64,000 nt of DNA, taken from the NCBI RefSeq assembly GCF_900112065.1, contig NZ_FOKE01000001.1, positions 1 through 64,000 of the forward strand. Direction: 5' to 3'. Below the pieces are notes generated by a model. It searched no databases, was not told the DNA's origin, and was given only the letters and a program-made list of their open reading frames with translations. Numbering within the stretch: the stretch's first letter is position 1; the number at the start of each line of letters is the position of its first letter. The translations under genes and the position numbers were made by a program. The stretch is from Cohnella sp. OV330 (GTDB lineage: Bacteria > Bacillota > Bacilli > Paenibacillales > Paenibacillaceae). Below, in pieces: positions 1 to 7,212 of the stretch.

Positions 1-9
1 TAACGCTCG

Positions 10-31
10 ATGTTCAGTTTTCAAGGAGCAA
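10..31 (-). other. rRNA operon leader element
   Basis: Read on the minus strand this is TTGCTCCTTGAAAACTGAAC and flanks, the conserved element found just upstream of 16S (and in the 16S-23S spacer) in Bacillales. With two promoters behind it (86-115 and 192-221), it indicates an rRNA operon that begins beyond base 1 and runs leftward. No rRNA gene sequence itself is inside the window. Confidence 0.75.
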
Positions 32-85
32 TCTCGTCTTCGCTCTCGGCCTCTTGCTCGGCGGCCTCTCAGCGGCGACTTGAAT

Positions 86-115
86 AATATATCACAGCAG
101 CCCAGATCAATGCAA
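86..115 (-). promoter_or_regulatory. rrn promoter P2 (proximal)
   Basis: On the minus strand -35 TTGCAT (110-115) and -10 TATATT (86-91) are 18 bases apart, oriented into the rRNA leader. It is the nearer of two promoters in tandem, the usual rrn arrangement in Bacillales. Confidence 0.6.
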
Positions 116-191
116 GCATTTTTTTCAACCGCTCGGCATTTTCTTTTACGCTGCCGTTCGCCAAATCCTTCTGTCGAAGGCGGCGAGAACT

Positions 192-221
192 AATTTATCA
201 CAGATGTACAGGCTCCGTCAA
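192..221 (-). promoter_or_regulatory. rrn promoter P1 (distal)
   Basis: Minus-strand -35 TTGACG (216-221) and -10 TAAATT (192-197) with an 18-base spacer, about 105 bases upstream of P2 and in the same direction. It starts directly behind the stop of the gene at 253-1059. Confidence 0.6.
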
Positions 222-252
222 CACCAAATGTCGATTTATTTCGAGCTTTGTT

Positions 253-1059
253 TTACGTCCACGGTATGGTCTGAATGCCTTCGTTAAGCGTCGCCATATG
301 CAGTTGTCCTTTCCCCAGATCCACGTCCGTTACCGGACACCCTAACGATACGGACACGAGCGAAAATTGACTGCGGATCTTCGCCGCTCTGTATAGGCCC
401 CGGTCCGTACAAAAGAACAGGCTATGTCCGAGCCTTACCGCGTTAAACGCGAAATTGCCGGGCATGCGGAACCGATTGAAGCCGCCTTTCAAGTCCCCAA
501 GCGCGATCTCCCCGCTCTCGGCGATTCCAAGAAGCGCGCCATCCATTGCAGCCAGTCGGACAATCGCCGTCCTAAGCGGGAACTGTTCCCAGGCGCAGGT
601 CAAACGATCGTACAGGGCGATTCCCCAGGGCAAGGCCAAAAAAATAAAGTGAGGCGTGGCGAACAAATCGTACACCGGATTTTCGGCAGAGGCGATATTT
701 TTCCATCCCTTATCCGTACGGCACCACAGTCCTCGCTCCGTCGCCGCAAACCCGATGCCGCCGATTTCTTTGTACGCATAACAGACGAAGGGCAGACGCA
801 AATCCGTCCAACGGCCGTTGCCTAGACTGTACAGCCCATGGTTCGTACAAGCGACAATTGAACTCCGCGAAGCCGCTTCGAGGCGGTTTACGTGCACTTT
901 CGGCGGGATTCCTTCCATAAATGCTTCCCAACCTCCATCTCCGGACGATCTCCATAGACCGCGCCCGGCTGGTGAAATAAGAAGCTTGCGATCGTCAAGC
1001 GTTCGAACCGCGGACTGGTGAAACAGCAGATGCTCCATTCGGGATGGATTTTGGGACAT
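253..1059 (-). CDS. Fur-box-controlled predicted beta-propeller protein
   Basis: A 268-residue protein whose function I do not recognise. The ATG at 1059 has GAGGAG ten bases upstream; an in-frame TTG at 1101 would translate the Fur operator and is rejected. No signal peptide or membrane segment is visible. The chain is built from recurring blades of the type G-L-[WY]-x(5-9)-W: RGLWRSSGDGGWEAF, HGLYSLGNGRWTDL, RGLWCRTDKGWKNI, GIALYDRLTCAWEQF and RGLYRAAK. This is what YCF48/sortilin-like beta-propellers look like. A consensus promoter and a near-perfect Fur box lie directly upstream, so expression in iron limitation is a strong inference. It stands between the rrn promoters and ygxA, a junction where Bacillus subtilis has no such gene. 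Confidence 0.8.
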   Translation of the reverse strand: MSQNPSRMEHLLFHQSAVRTLDDRKLLISPAGRGLWRSSGDGGWEAFMEGIPPKVHVNRLEAASRSSIVACTNHGLYSLGNGRWTDLRLPFVCYAYKEIGGIGFAATERGLWCRTDKGWKNIASAENPVYDLFATPHFIFLALPWGIALYDRLTCAWEQFPLRTAIVRLAAMDGALLGIAESGEIALGDLKGGFNRFRMPGNFAFNAVRLGHSLFFCTDRGLYRAAKIRSQFSLVSVSLGCPVTDVDLGKGQLHMATLNEGIQTIPWT

Positions 1060-1080
1060 CAATAATCGCTCCTCAGAATC

Positions 1081-1099
1081 GATAATGATAATCGTTATC
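1081..1099. promoter_or_regulatory. Fur box
   Basis: GATAATGATAATCGTTATC matches the 19-bp Fur consensus GATAATGATAATCATTATC at 18 of 19 positions. It lies between the -10 of the promoter at 1110-1138 and the ribosome binding site of the 253-1059 gene, where bound Fur would block transcription. Confidence 0.85.
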
Positions 1100-1109
1100 A
1101 ATAAAAACG

Positions 1110-1138
1110 ATTATAGCTTTCCCTTCTTCATCACGCAA
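1110..1138 (-). promoter_or_regulatory. SigA-type promoter of the Fur-controlled gene
   Basis: Minus-strand -35 TTGCGT (1133-1138), 17-base spacer, -10 TATAAT (1110-1115). The Fur box begins 11 bases downstream of the -10. Confidence 0.7.
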
Positions 1139-1226
1139 GCTGCGCGGTACACATTTCGTGAGCATTGAATGACGATCCAGTCGCCGCTATCGCTCCGCAT
1201 TTTTCAATTTGAAAGGCTTGTTCGTT

Positions 1227-1251
1227 AAAAAGAGCCCTCCGAGGAGGACTC
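1227..1251 (-). terminator. Terminator of ygxA
   Basis: On the minus strand a hairpin formed by GAGTCCTCC and GGAGGGCTC is followed by TTTTT, 18 bases after the ygxA stop. Confidence 0.65.
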
Positions 1252-1269
1252 CGTTTCGTTTTCATGCGA

Positions 1270-2169
1270 TTATTCGAAACCTGATGCGGTATAACGAAGG
1301 TCGAGTAAATGAAGGCCGTGTTCCTTGACGCCTCTCGTGATTTCCGCCACATACCCTCGATGCGCGAGCTTGCGGAGAAGTGGGGTCAGTTCAAGATGCA
1401 GATCCGAGAGCGCCGGGTGATCTTGTAGTTCAGACAGACTCCAAGGTTCCGGTCTGCTTTGCAAAATGCGCAGAAGCAGCGACGACGAGGTCTTCATTTT
1501 CGTCAATACGGCGAACTCGACGGCAAGGATCACGAGATTCACCCGTTGCTCCATCGTTTCCCAGCTTGAGGTCAATTCGTCGTACAACTTGAAAATGCCC
1601 GGATTTACGCGCCTTACTTGTTCCCACAAGCTCGGCTCGGGATGAAGCGTTTCTTCTATAATAGCGATATGGGCCCAATGATTCAGCGCCGCCAATATAT
1701 TCGTATAGGCGTCCATCGCGTGTTGATCCTTTAAATTCTGCTTAGCCTGCAGGTATGCGCCCAAAAATCGCGAGTACTCGCTGATGAGACGCCGCTCGCG
1801 CAGTTGCTCGGGCCACCGGTCAAGCCTATCCCTCGTGGCGGCGAGATAGCCGTCCCTGTCCAGCAACACTTCGCCGTCGGTCAGCCATTGAAAAAACGGC
1901 TGCCAATGCTCGCCGGCCGCGATCCACGCATTCAACCGCTCGGGGGTCGACCTGCGCACCATGATCGTCATGTCGCTCCACTTCCAGTGCTCCTCCGAGG
2001 CCTTGCCTGCGATATGTCCGTTTTCGTACAGCGCAAGGATCAAACGATCCATCCCGCCGATCAAGGAAGGAGAGCCCTCGAAGTTCTTCACGAGCAAAAG
2101 CCCGCAGAGACGCTCGTCGGAGCCGAACAGTGCCGTATAAAATAGATTGGTGTCTTCGAGACGCTTCAT
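1270..2169 (-). CDS. ygxA: YgxA-like nucleotidyltransferase-fold protein
   Basis: A 299-residue soluble protein resembling B. subtilis YgxA, annotated as nucleotidyltransferase-like and of unknown role. The N-terminal half carries the fold (LFGSDERLCGLLLVKNF, then WSDMTIMV and LLDRDGYL); the C-terminal half is helical and ends in a winged-helix-like segment (PWSLSELQDHPALSDLHLEL onward). I see no canonical GS...DxD triad, so enzymatic activity is doubtful. ATG start with GGTGA upstream. The identification rests partly on synteny: in Bacillus ygxA lies between ygzB and an rRNA operon, as here. The Fur-controlled gene separates it from the rrn promoters. Confidence 0.75.
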   Translation of the reverse strand: MKRLEDTNLFYTALFGSDERLCGLLLVKNFEGSPSLIGGMDRLILALYENGHIAGKASEEHWKWSDMTIMVRRSTPERLNAWIAAGEHWQPFFQWLTDGEVLLDRDGYLAATRDRLDRWPEQLRERRLISEYSRFLGAYLQAKQNLKDQHAMDAYTNILAALNHWAHIAIIEETLHPEPSLWEQVRRVNPGIFKLYDELTSSWETMEQRVNLVILAVEFAVLTKMKTSSSLLLRILQSRPEPWSLSELQDHPALSDLHLELTPLLRKLAHRGYVAEITRGVKEHGLHLLDLRYTASGFE

Positions 2170-2333
2170 GAAATTTCACCGCCGTAGTCAGGCTTTGAAG
2201 TGGCTTGCCTGCTATTTGTAGGCTATAATGAGATATCTCTATTCGTGGAATAGCTCGACAGTTTATTTTAATTCTACGCCGGGCGCAAGTTTCCTGCCGA
2301 CAGGCGAATTAAGATCATGGGGGCAATTAGGCA

Positions 2334-2708
2334 ATGAAAATGAAGGCCAGCAAAATTTCGACGATGCGCACTTGGGGGCTGCTGCTGGTGCTCGGCGGAA
2401 TGGGACTCATGGTGCTCGGGACAAGCGGCATCATCCTGTTCGGGCAAGTCGGGAAGATCATCGCCGCGATCTTTATGGTCATCGGCATTCTCACTTGCGG
2501 GGCGAGCATGTTCATCTATTTCTGGGTCGGCATGTTATCGACCAGCGCGCCGGTCATCGAATGTCCCGAGTGCGGCAAGCGTACGAAAATGCTCGGTAAA
2601 ACCGACCGGTGCATGTACTGCCACACGATCCTGACTTGGGATCCTTCCCAGGCGACGAACGTTTCGACCGCGAAGGAACACGAATCCTCCCCGTCGACGA
2701 CGGTATAA
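2334..2708 (+). CDS. ygzB: YgzB family membrane protein (UPF0295)
   Basis: A 124-residue protein with two transmembrane helices (about residues 12-36 and 40-65, the second ending YFWVGMLST as in B. subtilis YgzB) and a cytoplasmic four-cysteine segment CPECGKRTKML...CMYC, likely a small zinc ribbon. Function is unknown for the family. Two possible starts (ATG at 2334 and 2340) have only a weak ribosome binding site. It faces ygxA divergently and converges on the GH18 gene. Its position between ygxA and perR matches the Bacillus order, with one inserted gene. Confidence 0.85.
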   Translation: MKMKASKISTMRTWGLLLVLGGMGLMVLGTSGIILFGQVGKIIAAIFMVIGILTCGASMFIYFWVGMLSTSAPVIECPECGKRTKMLGKTDRCMYCHTILTWDPSQATNVSTAKEHESSPSTTV

Positions 2709-2748
2709 CAAAGGGCGCTTCGCCGCATCTCGCGGCAAGCGCCCTTTC
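2709..2748. terminator. Bidirectional terminator between ygzB and the GH18 gene
   Basis: AAAGGGCGCTT pairs with AAGCGCCCTTT across a 16-base loop that itself can pair. The A and T runs on both sides suit termination of both convergent genes. It starts at the ygzB stop. Confidence 0.75.
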
Positions 2749-2770
2749 TGTTGCAATTCATCGCGGGGGT

Positions 2771-4516
2771 TTACGGATAACTTTGCAACGCCTTATCCAG
2801 CACGCTCCAAATGCCATCCGACGCAAACGCGCGGTTCCAGGAAGCAACGCCGGCCAGCTTGTATTTTTTGACGAGCTGCACCCTCGCTTGAACCGAGGCT
2901 TCGTCTTCGAGCCAAATGCGCTGCAGTGCGCCGTTTTCTTTGAATTCGACGTAGTGCTGTCCCGTCTCTTCGGAAAGCGCGGGCGTCAGCTTGTTGTCTT
3001 CGATCAGCTGCTGCGCCGCGTCCATTCCGATGGCCTTGGACGACACCTCGACTTTCCCTTTATCGTCTGTCTTTTCGGTCCATAATCTCGTATAGAACGG
3101 AACGCCCAAGATCAACTGGCTTGGCGCCACGCCGTCTTCCTTCAAAATTTTCGTAATGGCGTTTTCCGTCCAAGGCAGCGAGGCGACGGAGCCGGACACC
3201 GGACTGGCAGCCCAATGCTCGTCGTAAGCCATCAGAATCAGATAGTCGACGGCACCGGCTAGGCGCCCCCGGTCGAGGTAAGCCGACCACATCTCGCTAT
3301 TCGACTTCGGCGTCACGTCGATCGAAACGGATAGGCCCTGCTCGTGCATGAGCGGCGTTAGTTCGCGAACGAATTGAATCAGGTTGTCTTTATCTTTGGT
3401 ATACACGTTTTCGAAATCAAGGTTAATGCCTTGCACCCTAAAGGTACGCGCGTAAGCGATCAATTGCTGAACCATCATGTTGCGGGAAGCGTACGAGGAG
3501 AGCGCTTCGTGCGTAAGATCGGGTTCGAACGAGTTGCCGAACATCGCCCATACCTGCATGCCTTTATTCCGCGCCCAAGCGGAATAGGCCGCATCGGCTT
3601 TGCTATGAATATTGCCCTTGCCGTCCGTTAGCGAAAACCAGCTCGGACTGACGACGTTGACGCCGTTCCAGTCTCCGATCTTCGCGGGATCCGGCTGAAC
3701 GTTATAAATGGCGTCCCAAGTCAAATTGATCCGCTTGCCGGTCACCTTCCAAGGCACGTACGGCTCATCCTGCTCGGTAACGGCGCCCGAGGTCGTCTCT
3801 TCAACGCCGACCAGCGCGATGTCGCGCTTGCTCGCATAACCGATGAAGCCATCGGAAGATTGAACGCGGTACCAGCCCTCTTCTTCTCCCCACACGACGA
3901 CGGTGGATCCGGCCTGCAGATCCTGCACGATCGGGTTCGACTTGCCCGCGCCGCTGCGCAATTTGGCGCCTTTGCCGCTCGCCGGTACTTCACCCTTCTG
4001 AATCGCGAGGCCTGGCTGGGTCAAGGTGACGATGCCCGTAGTCGCATCCGTCACTGCGGTCAAACCGAACAGCTGCTGAAGCGGCGCGGATGGCAGATAC
4101 AGCGTTCCGTCCCCCGCCTTTTTGGCGCCAAAACTCATATTAAAAGGCTTAGCGTTGAGCGTCGCGCTCAGCTTGCCTGTCTTAAAATGAAGCACGCTCG
4201 TATCCGAGGTTAAAATAACGGACTCCGTCTCCGCCTCGTAACGCACGCCGTCTTCGATCAATTCTTTGGCGAGCGGAAGCGGGATCCATAATCCTTCTCC
4301 TTCGCCCAGCGCATAATCGCCGGTCCATTCTCCCTTGTTCATAATCGGATGCGCCTTAGCCATATAATCGGGCTTCTCGTGGTCCCGATTCGGCTGGGAG
4401 GACCACCATGCGAACGCAACCGCCGCGGCGGAAAGGCAAAACAATAGCAAGAGGCCTAAGATCGGCGCCATTTTTCTGCGCCGCTTGCCGCGTCCGCCTA
4501 TCATCGTCGTCTGCAA
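2771..4516 (-). CDS. Membrane-anchored GH18 family protein with SH3 domain
   Basis: A 581-residue secreted or anchored protein. After a basic start, residues about 17-38 form a signal anchor. Residues about 60-170 resemble the copper-amine-oxidase N-terminal (stalk) domain (LPLAKELIEDGVRYE...LYLPSAPLQQLFGL), about 172-235 are a bacterial SH3 domain (KLRSGAGKSNPIVQDLQAGS, GWYRVQSSDGFIGY), and about 255-578 are a glycoside hydrolase 18 barrel. The catalytic strand reads GINLDFENV with the acid/base Glu in place, as in spore cortex and cell-wall N-acetylglucosaminidases of the YaaH/SleL type. Peptidoglycan or spore-envelope remodelling is the likely role. TTG start at 4516 has AGGAG seven bases upstream; an ATG at 4504 is an alternative. 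Confidence 0.85.
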   Translation of the reverse strand: MQTTMIGGRGKRRRKMAPILGLLLLFCLSAAAVAFAWWSSQPNRDHEKPDYMAKAHPIMNKGEWTGDYALGEGEGLWIPLPLAKELIEDGVRYEAETESVILTSDTSVLHFKTGKLSATLNAKPFNMSFGAKKAGDGTLYLPSAPLQQLFGLTAVTDATTGIVTLTQPGLAIQKGEVPASGKGAKLRSGAGKSNPIVQDLQAGSTVVVWGEEEGWYRVQSSDGFIGYASKRDIALVGVEETTSGAVTEQDEPYVPWKVTGKRINLTWDAIYNVQPDPAKIGDWNGVNVVSPSWFSLTDGKGNIHSKADAAYSAWARNKGMQVWAMFGNSFEPDLTHEALSSYASRNMMVQQLIAYARTFRVQGINLDFENVYTKDKDNLIQFVRELTPLMHEQGLSVSIDVTPKSNSEMWSAYLDRGRLAGAVDYLILMAYDEHWAASPVSGSVASLPWTENAITKILKEDGVAPSQLILGVPFYTRLWTEKTDDKGKVEVSSKAIGMDAAQQLIEDNKLTPALSEETGQHYVEFKENGALQRIWLEDEASVQARVQLVKKYKLAGVASWNRAFASDGIWSVLDKALQSYP

Positions 4517-4602
4517 TCTCTCACTCTCCTATTTCTATTCTATAAAAGGACGAACGAAAAGCGTTAGAGGTTTCGACCAATATTTGCCCGCGATATAACA
4601 AA

Positions 4603-4622
4603 CGCGCCGGATGCCCGGCGCG
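4603..4622 (-). terminator. Possible terminator downstream of perR
   Basis: Perfect 8-bp stem CGCGCCGG/CCGGCGCG with a 4-base loop, followed on the minus strand by a weak U tract (TTTGTT). Confidence 0.5.
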
Positions 4623-4657
4623 ATCTATGCACGTATTCGTCAAGTAGATAAAGAAAA

Positions 4658-5098
4658 TCAGGACATAAGTCCGCGGCAAGTGGGGCAAAGACCGTAAATC
4701 TCCATACGATGTCCTTGCACGAGGAATCCCGTACGCTCAGCCGCCGCGCGTTCGACCTCCACGACCGGATCGTGATCGAAATCGACCATCGCGCCGCATC
4801 CGGTGCAAATGGCATGATAATGATCGGACAGGTCCGCATCGAACCGGCTGGAATCGTCGCCATAGGTCAACTCCCGGATTAATCCGGCATCGACGAAAAG
4901 CTTCAGGTTGTTATAAACGGTAGCCACGCTCAAACTAGGATAAGCCGGGGACAACGACTTGAAAATATCGTCGGCCGTCGGATGCGAAGTAGACTCCATC
5001 AAGTACTTCAAAATCGCGTATCGCTGCGGCGTCATCCGGACGCCTCCGGATTTGAGCTGGTCCACGGCATGATAGATCCGGGTTTCCATGCTCCTCAC
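4658..5098 (-). CDS. perR: Peroxide stress regulator PerR (Fur family)
   Basis: A 146-residue Fur-family repressor, the length of B. subtilis PerR. The winged helix (about 1-85) has the recognition segment SVATVYNNLKLF. Regulatory metal ligands are present: His39 in STSHPTADD, Asp/His in the segment SRFDADLSDHYHAICTGC and Asp in VDFDHD. The structural zinc site is CTGC...CPTC. PerR senses peroxide through metal-catalysed histidine oxidation and represses catalase- and peroxidase-type genes. Fur itself is less likely given the GDDSSRFD context and the perR-ygzB-ygxA synteny. GTG start at 5098 with AAGGA six bases upstream; an ATG three codons later is possible. A consensus promoter lies upstream. 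Confidence 0.88.
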   Translation of the reverse strand: MRSMETRIYHAVDQLKSGGVRMTPQRYAILKYLMESTSHPTADDIFKSLSPAYPSLSVATVYNNLKLFVDAGLIRELTYGDDSSRFDADLSDHYHAICTGCGAMVDFDHDPVVEVERAAAERTGFLVQGHRMEIYGLCPTCRGLMS

Positions 5099-5122
5099 AG
5101 CCTTTCCTTCGGGTTAAACTAT

Positions 5123-5152
5123 ATTTTAAGCGGTTTAAAAAGGCGCTGTCAA
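5123..5152 (-). promoter_or_regulatory. perR promoter with possible autoregulatory palindrome
   Basis: Minus-strand -35 TTGACA (5147-5152), 18-base spacer, -10 TAAAAT (5123-5128). The -10 is embedded in the imperfect inverted repeat TTAAAATATAGTTTAA (5114-5129), which loosely resembles a PerR box; autoregulation is inferred, not shown. Confidence 0.6.
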
Positions 5153-5192
5153 TGGCAAAGGCCGCCACGAGGGTGACGGCCCTGCATCATCT

Positions 5193-5861
5193 TTAAGATT
5201 TACGACCTTGCTGGCCCCGATTTTCCCATAGCCAGAGCGCGGCGCCGGCCCCGATCAATACGATCGCGCCGATCATCGCCCCCGCCGAATGGAATAGCCA
5301 GCGAATGTTGGAGGACCCGAGCAGAATGGCCGCGCCTGCCGCCAGCAGCACGAGGCTGAGCGCGGGGAAGGCCCGCGAATCGCCTTCGGCGTGGGAAGCG
5401 GGACGCCCGTCCCAGCCGTACGGCGGCTGACGATAGAGGTAACCTCCCGAGGCGATCCGTTCGTTGACGGCCTCGGCGCTCTGCAGCGTATCGAAAATAT
5501 TGTACAAGTAAATGATCGGCAAAAGCAGGCTGACGAGCACGACGGTCAGCACGTTCCCTTCCATCTCCTGGACGACGAAGACGACGCCGCAAATGTTGAG
5601 CGCGAGAAGCAGCATCATCATGACGCCTTTGCCCATGAGTCCTAAGTACATGTAGCCGGTCCCCGGGAAAATAAAAGCAAACAATCCCGCCAGGAACTTG
5701 CTCTTCTTTTGGCGCGTCGATGCCGCTGCGCTTTGCTCGTAGCCCGGCGGATACGGCAGGGTGCCCGGATCGGTCCAGACAGTCTCTCCGGAGGAACCCT
5801 GCGAGGCATTGGAGGGCTGTTCCTGCGGCTGCTGCCATTCATTGTTCTCGTTATTCATCAT
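5193..5861 (-). CDS. Multi-spanning membrane protein, TM2-like
   Basis: A 222-residue protein of unknown function. A polar Q/S/P-rich N-terminus of about 50 residues precedes KSKFLAGLFAFIFPGTGYMY, typical of TM2-domain proteins (helix, short turn with PG.G..Y, helix). Helices follow at about 78-95, 101-122, 165-180 and 190-210, with a tyrosine/proline-rich cytoplasmic loop between. No enzymatic motif is visible. The ATG at 5858 is as plausible as that at 5861. It lies 26 bases downstream of the mgtC-like gene in the same direction, so the two are probably co-transcribed. Confidence 0.75.
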   Translation of the reverse strand: MMNNENNEWQQPQEQPSNASQGSSGETVWTDPGTLPYPPGYEQSAAASTRQKKSKFLAGLFAFIFPGTGYMYLGLMGKGVMMMLLLALNICGVVFVVQEMEGNVLTVVLVSLLLPIIYLYNIFDTLQSAEAVNERIASGGYLYRQPPYGWDGRPASHAEGDSRAFPALSLVLLAAGAAILLGSSNIRWLFHSAGAMIGAIVLIGAGAALWLWENRGQQGRKS

Positions 5862-5886
5862 TCATCCCCCGACATCAATTTTGGCG

Positions 5887-6585
5887 CTACTCCGCGGACA
5901 CGGTCCGAATGCCTTCAAGCCTGCGCAGTTGCTCCGCGAGCGAAACCGCCTGCAGCGGATCGCCGAGCCGGATCGTCAACCGGATCCGGATGCTGCCTTC
6001 TCCCCTGATCTCGATCGAGCCCTCGTCGAATTGAACCTTGATCAACTTGGCTTCCTTCGCTTCCAGCAGCAGACGAATCGGCTCCGTGAGCTCACGATCG
6101 GCTTGCGCCGCCACGGTGAAAACGAACTCTCGCGGATGGGCGACGTATCGCTTTTCGACGACGTTCAGCCCCCACAGCACCGCGAGCGCCAAAAAAACCG
6201 TAAACGATGCGCCCACGTAGAAGCCGGCTCCCACCGCAAGCCCGATCGCCATGACGACCCACAGGGACGCTGCCGTCGTTAAGCCTTTGATCGATTTTCC
6301 CGTGAATAAAATCGTGCCAGCGCCTAGAAAGCCGATGCCCGTGATCGCCTGGGCGGCCAGCCTGGCCGGATCCCGGTTCACGCCGTACTCCCCTGCGAAT
6401 TCGGAGAAGCCGTAAATCGAGAGCAACATGATCAAACAGGAGCCCAAGCTGACGAGCGTATGCGTCCGTAAGCCTGCGGCATGGTTTTTGCGCTCGCGCT
6501 CGTAGCCGATCAAGGCGCCGAGCAGCGCGGACAGCAGAAGACGAAGCATCAGGTGCCAATCGTCGATTACCCATGGATTGTCCAA
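5887..6585 (-). CDS. MgtC/SapB family membrane protein
   Basis: A 232-residue protein with four or five hydrophobic helices in the first 150 residues and a soluble C-terminal ACT-like domain (about 152-232). The family signature is clear: LLLSALLGALIGYERERKNHAAGLRTHTLV, followed by ITGIGFLGAGTI and GLTTAASLWVVMAIGL; the conserved Arg/Glu of GYERE and Arg of GLRTH are present. MgtC proteins affect magnesium homeostasis and, in pathogens, F-ATPase and acid survival. The start is a TTG at 6585 with only a weak AAGG; an internal ATG would delete part of the first helix. No magnesium riboswitch is visible in the 84 bases upstream. Confidence 0.85.
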   Translation of the reverse strand: MDNPWVIDDWHLMLRLLLSALLGALIGYERERKNHAAGLRTHTLVSLGSCLIMLLSIYGFSEFAGEYGVNRDPARLAAQAITGIGFLGAGTILFTGKSIKGLTTAASLWVVMAIGLAVGAGFYVGASFTVFLALAVLWGLNVVEKRYVAHPREFVFTVAAQADRELTEPIRLLLEAKEAKLIKVQFDEGSIEIRGEGSIRIRLTIRLGDPLQAVSLAEQLRRLEGIRTVSAE

Positions 6586-6669
6586 ATTAGTATCACGCCT
6601 TATAAGTCACATTTTACTTGCTGATCGCGGGCACCGGCAACGGCTTCCCGTCGGGGAGAGATGCCCGAC

Positions 6670-7140
6670 TTAGGTCTTGGGCGGCCGCTTCATGGTGATC
6701 ATCGTAATATCCTCCCGAGGATGGAAGGTGTCGACTGCACCGAAGCCATGGCGCTCGTACAGCGCGATTGCGGGGATGTTGCGCGCCTCGGCCGTAACCT
6801 CCCATGCCGCGACCTCTTTCCATGCTTGCATCATATGCGAGATCAGCGCCCCTGCGATTCCTTGGCGCAAATGATCCGGGTGCACCATCATCCTGCTGAT
6901 GACGCCGGAACCGTCCTTGGCAAACTCCGCGGCGATCGCGCCGATCAGCTCTCCGTCTTCGTCTCTGCAACCCCAGAACGTCTCCTCCGACGCTTGAAGG
7001 GAAGCGGTCGTATCGTGCAGGGGAGGAAGGTCCGGAACGCCGATCAGCTCGGCTTCGATCCGGTAAGCGGCGTGCTGAAGTCGCCAGAGATCGCCGGCAT
7101 TGTCCGGGCTGGTCAGGTCCAGCCGCTCAATCGTTGGCAT
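6670..7140 (-). CDS. GNAT family N-acetyltransferase
   Basis: A 156-residue acetyltransferase. The ATG at 7140 has AGGAGG ten bases upstream; 21 extra upstream codons would read through the gatB terminator and are rejected. The acetyl-CoA pyrophosphate loop is visible as VHPDHLRQGIAGALISHM (pattern R/Q-x-x-G-x-A/G), followed by EVTAEARNIPAIALYERHGFGAVD, the motif B segment with the conserved ALYER.GF. Substrate cannot be read from the sequence. It follows gatB at 72 bases, after a terminator. Confidence 0.85.
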   Translation of the reverse strand: MPTIERLDLTSPDNAGDLWRLQHAAYRIEAELIGVPDLPPLHDTTASLQASEETFWGCRDEDGELIGAIAAEFAKDGSGVISRMMVHPDHLRQGIAGALISHMMQAWKEVAAWEVTAEARNIPAIALYERHGFGAVDTFHPREDITMITMKRPPKT

Positions 7141-7165
7141 CGCGCCAGCTCCTCCTGAGGATTTT

Positions 7166-7201
7166 AAAAAAGGCGGCTTCCCACCAGTCGGGTATGCCGC
7201 C
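7166..7201 (-). terminator. gatCAB operon terminator
   Basis: On the minus strand GGCGGC pairs with GCCGCC (18-base loop) and is followed by TTTTTT, 11 bases past the gatB stop. Confidence 0.8.
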
Positions 7202-7212
7202 ATTAGCCATTC

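Noticed and set aside
5114..5129. Definite PerR box at the perR promoter
   Set aside because: The palindrome matches the consensus only loosely, so it is mentioned with the promoter and not called as an operator.
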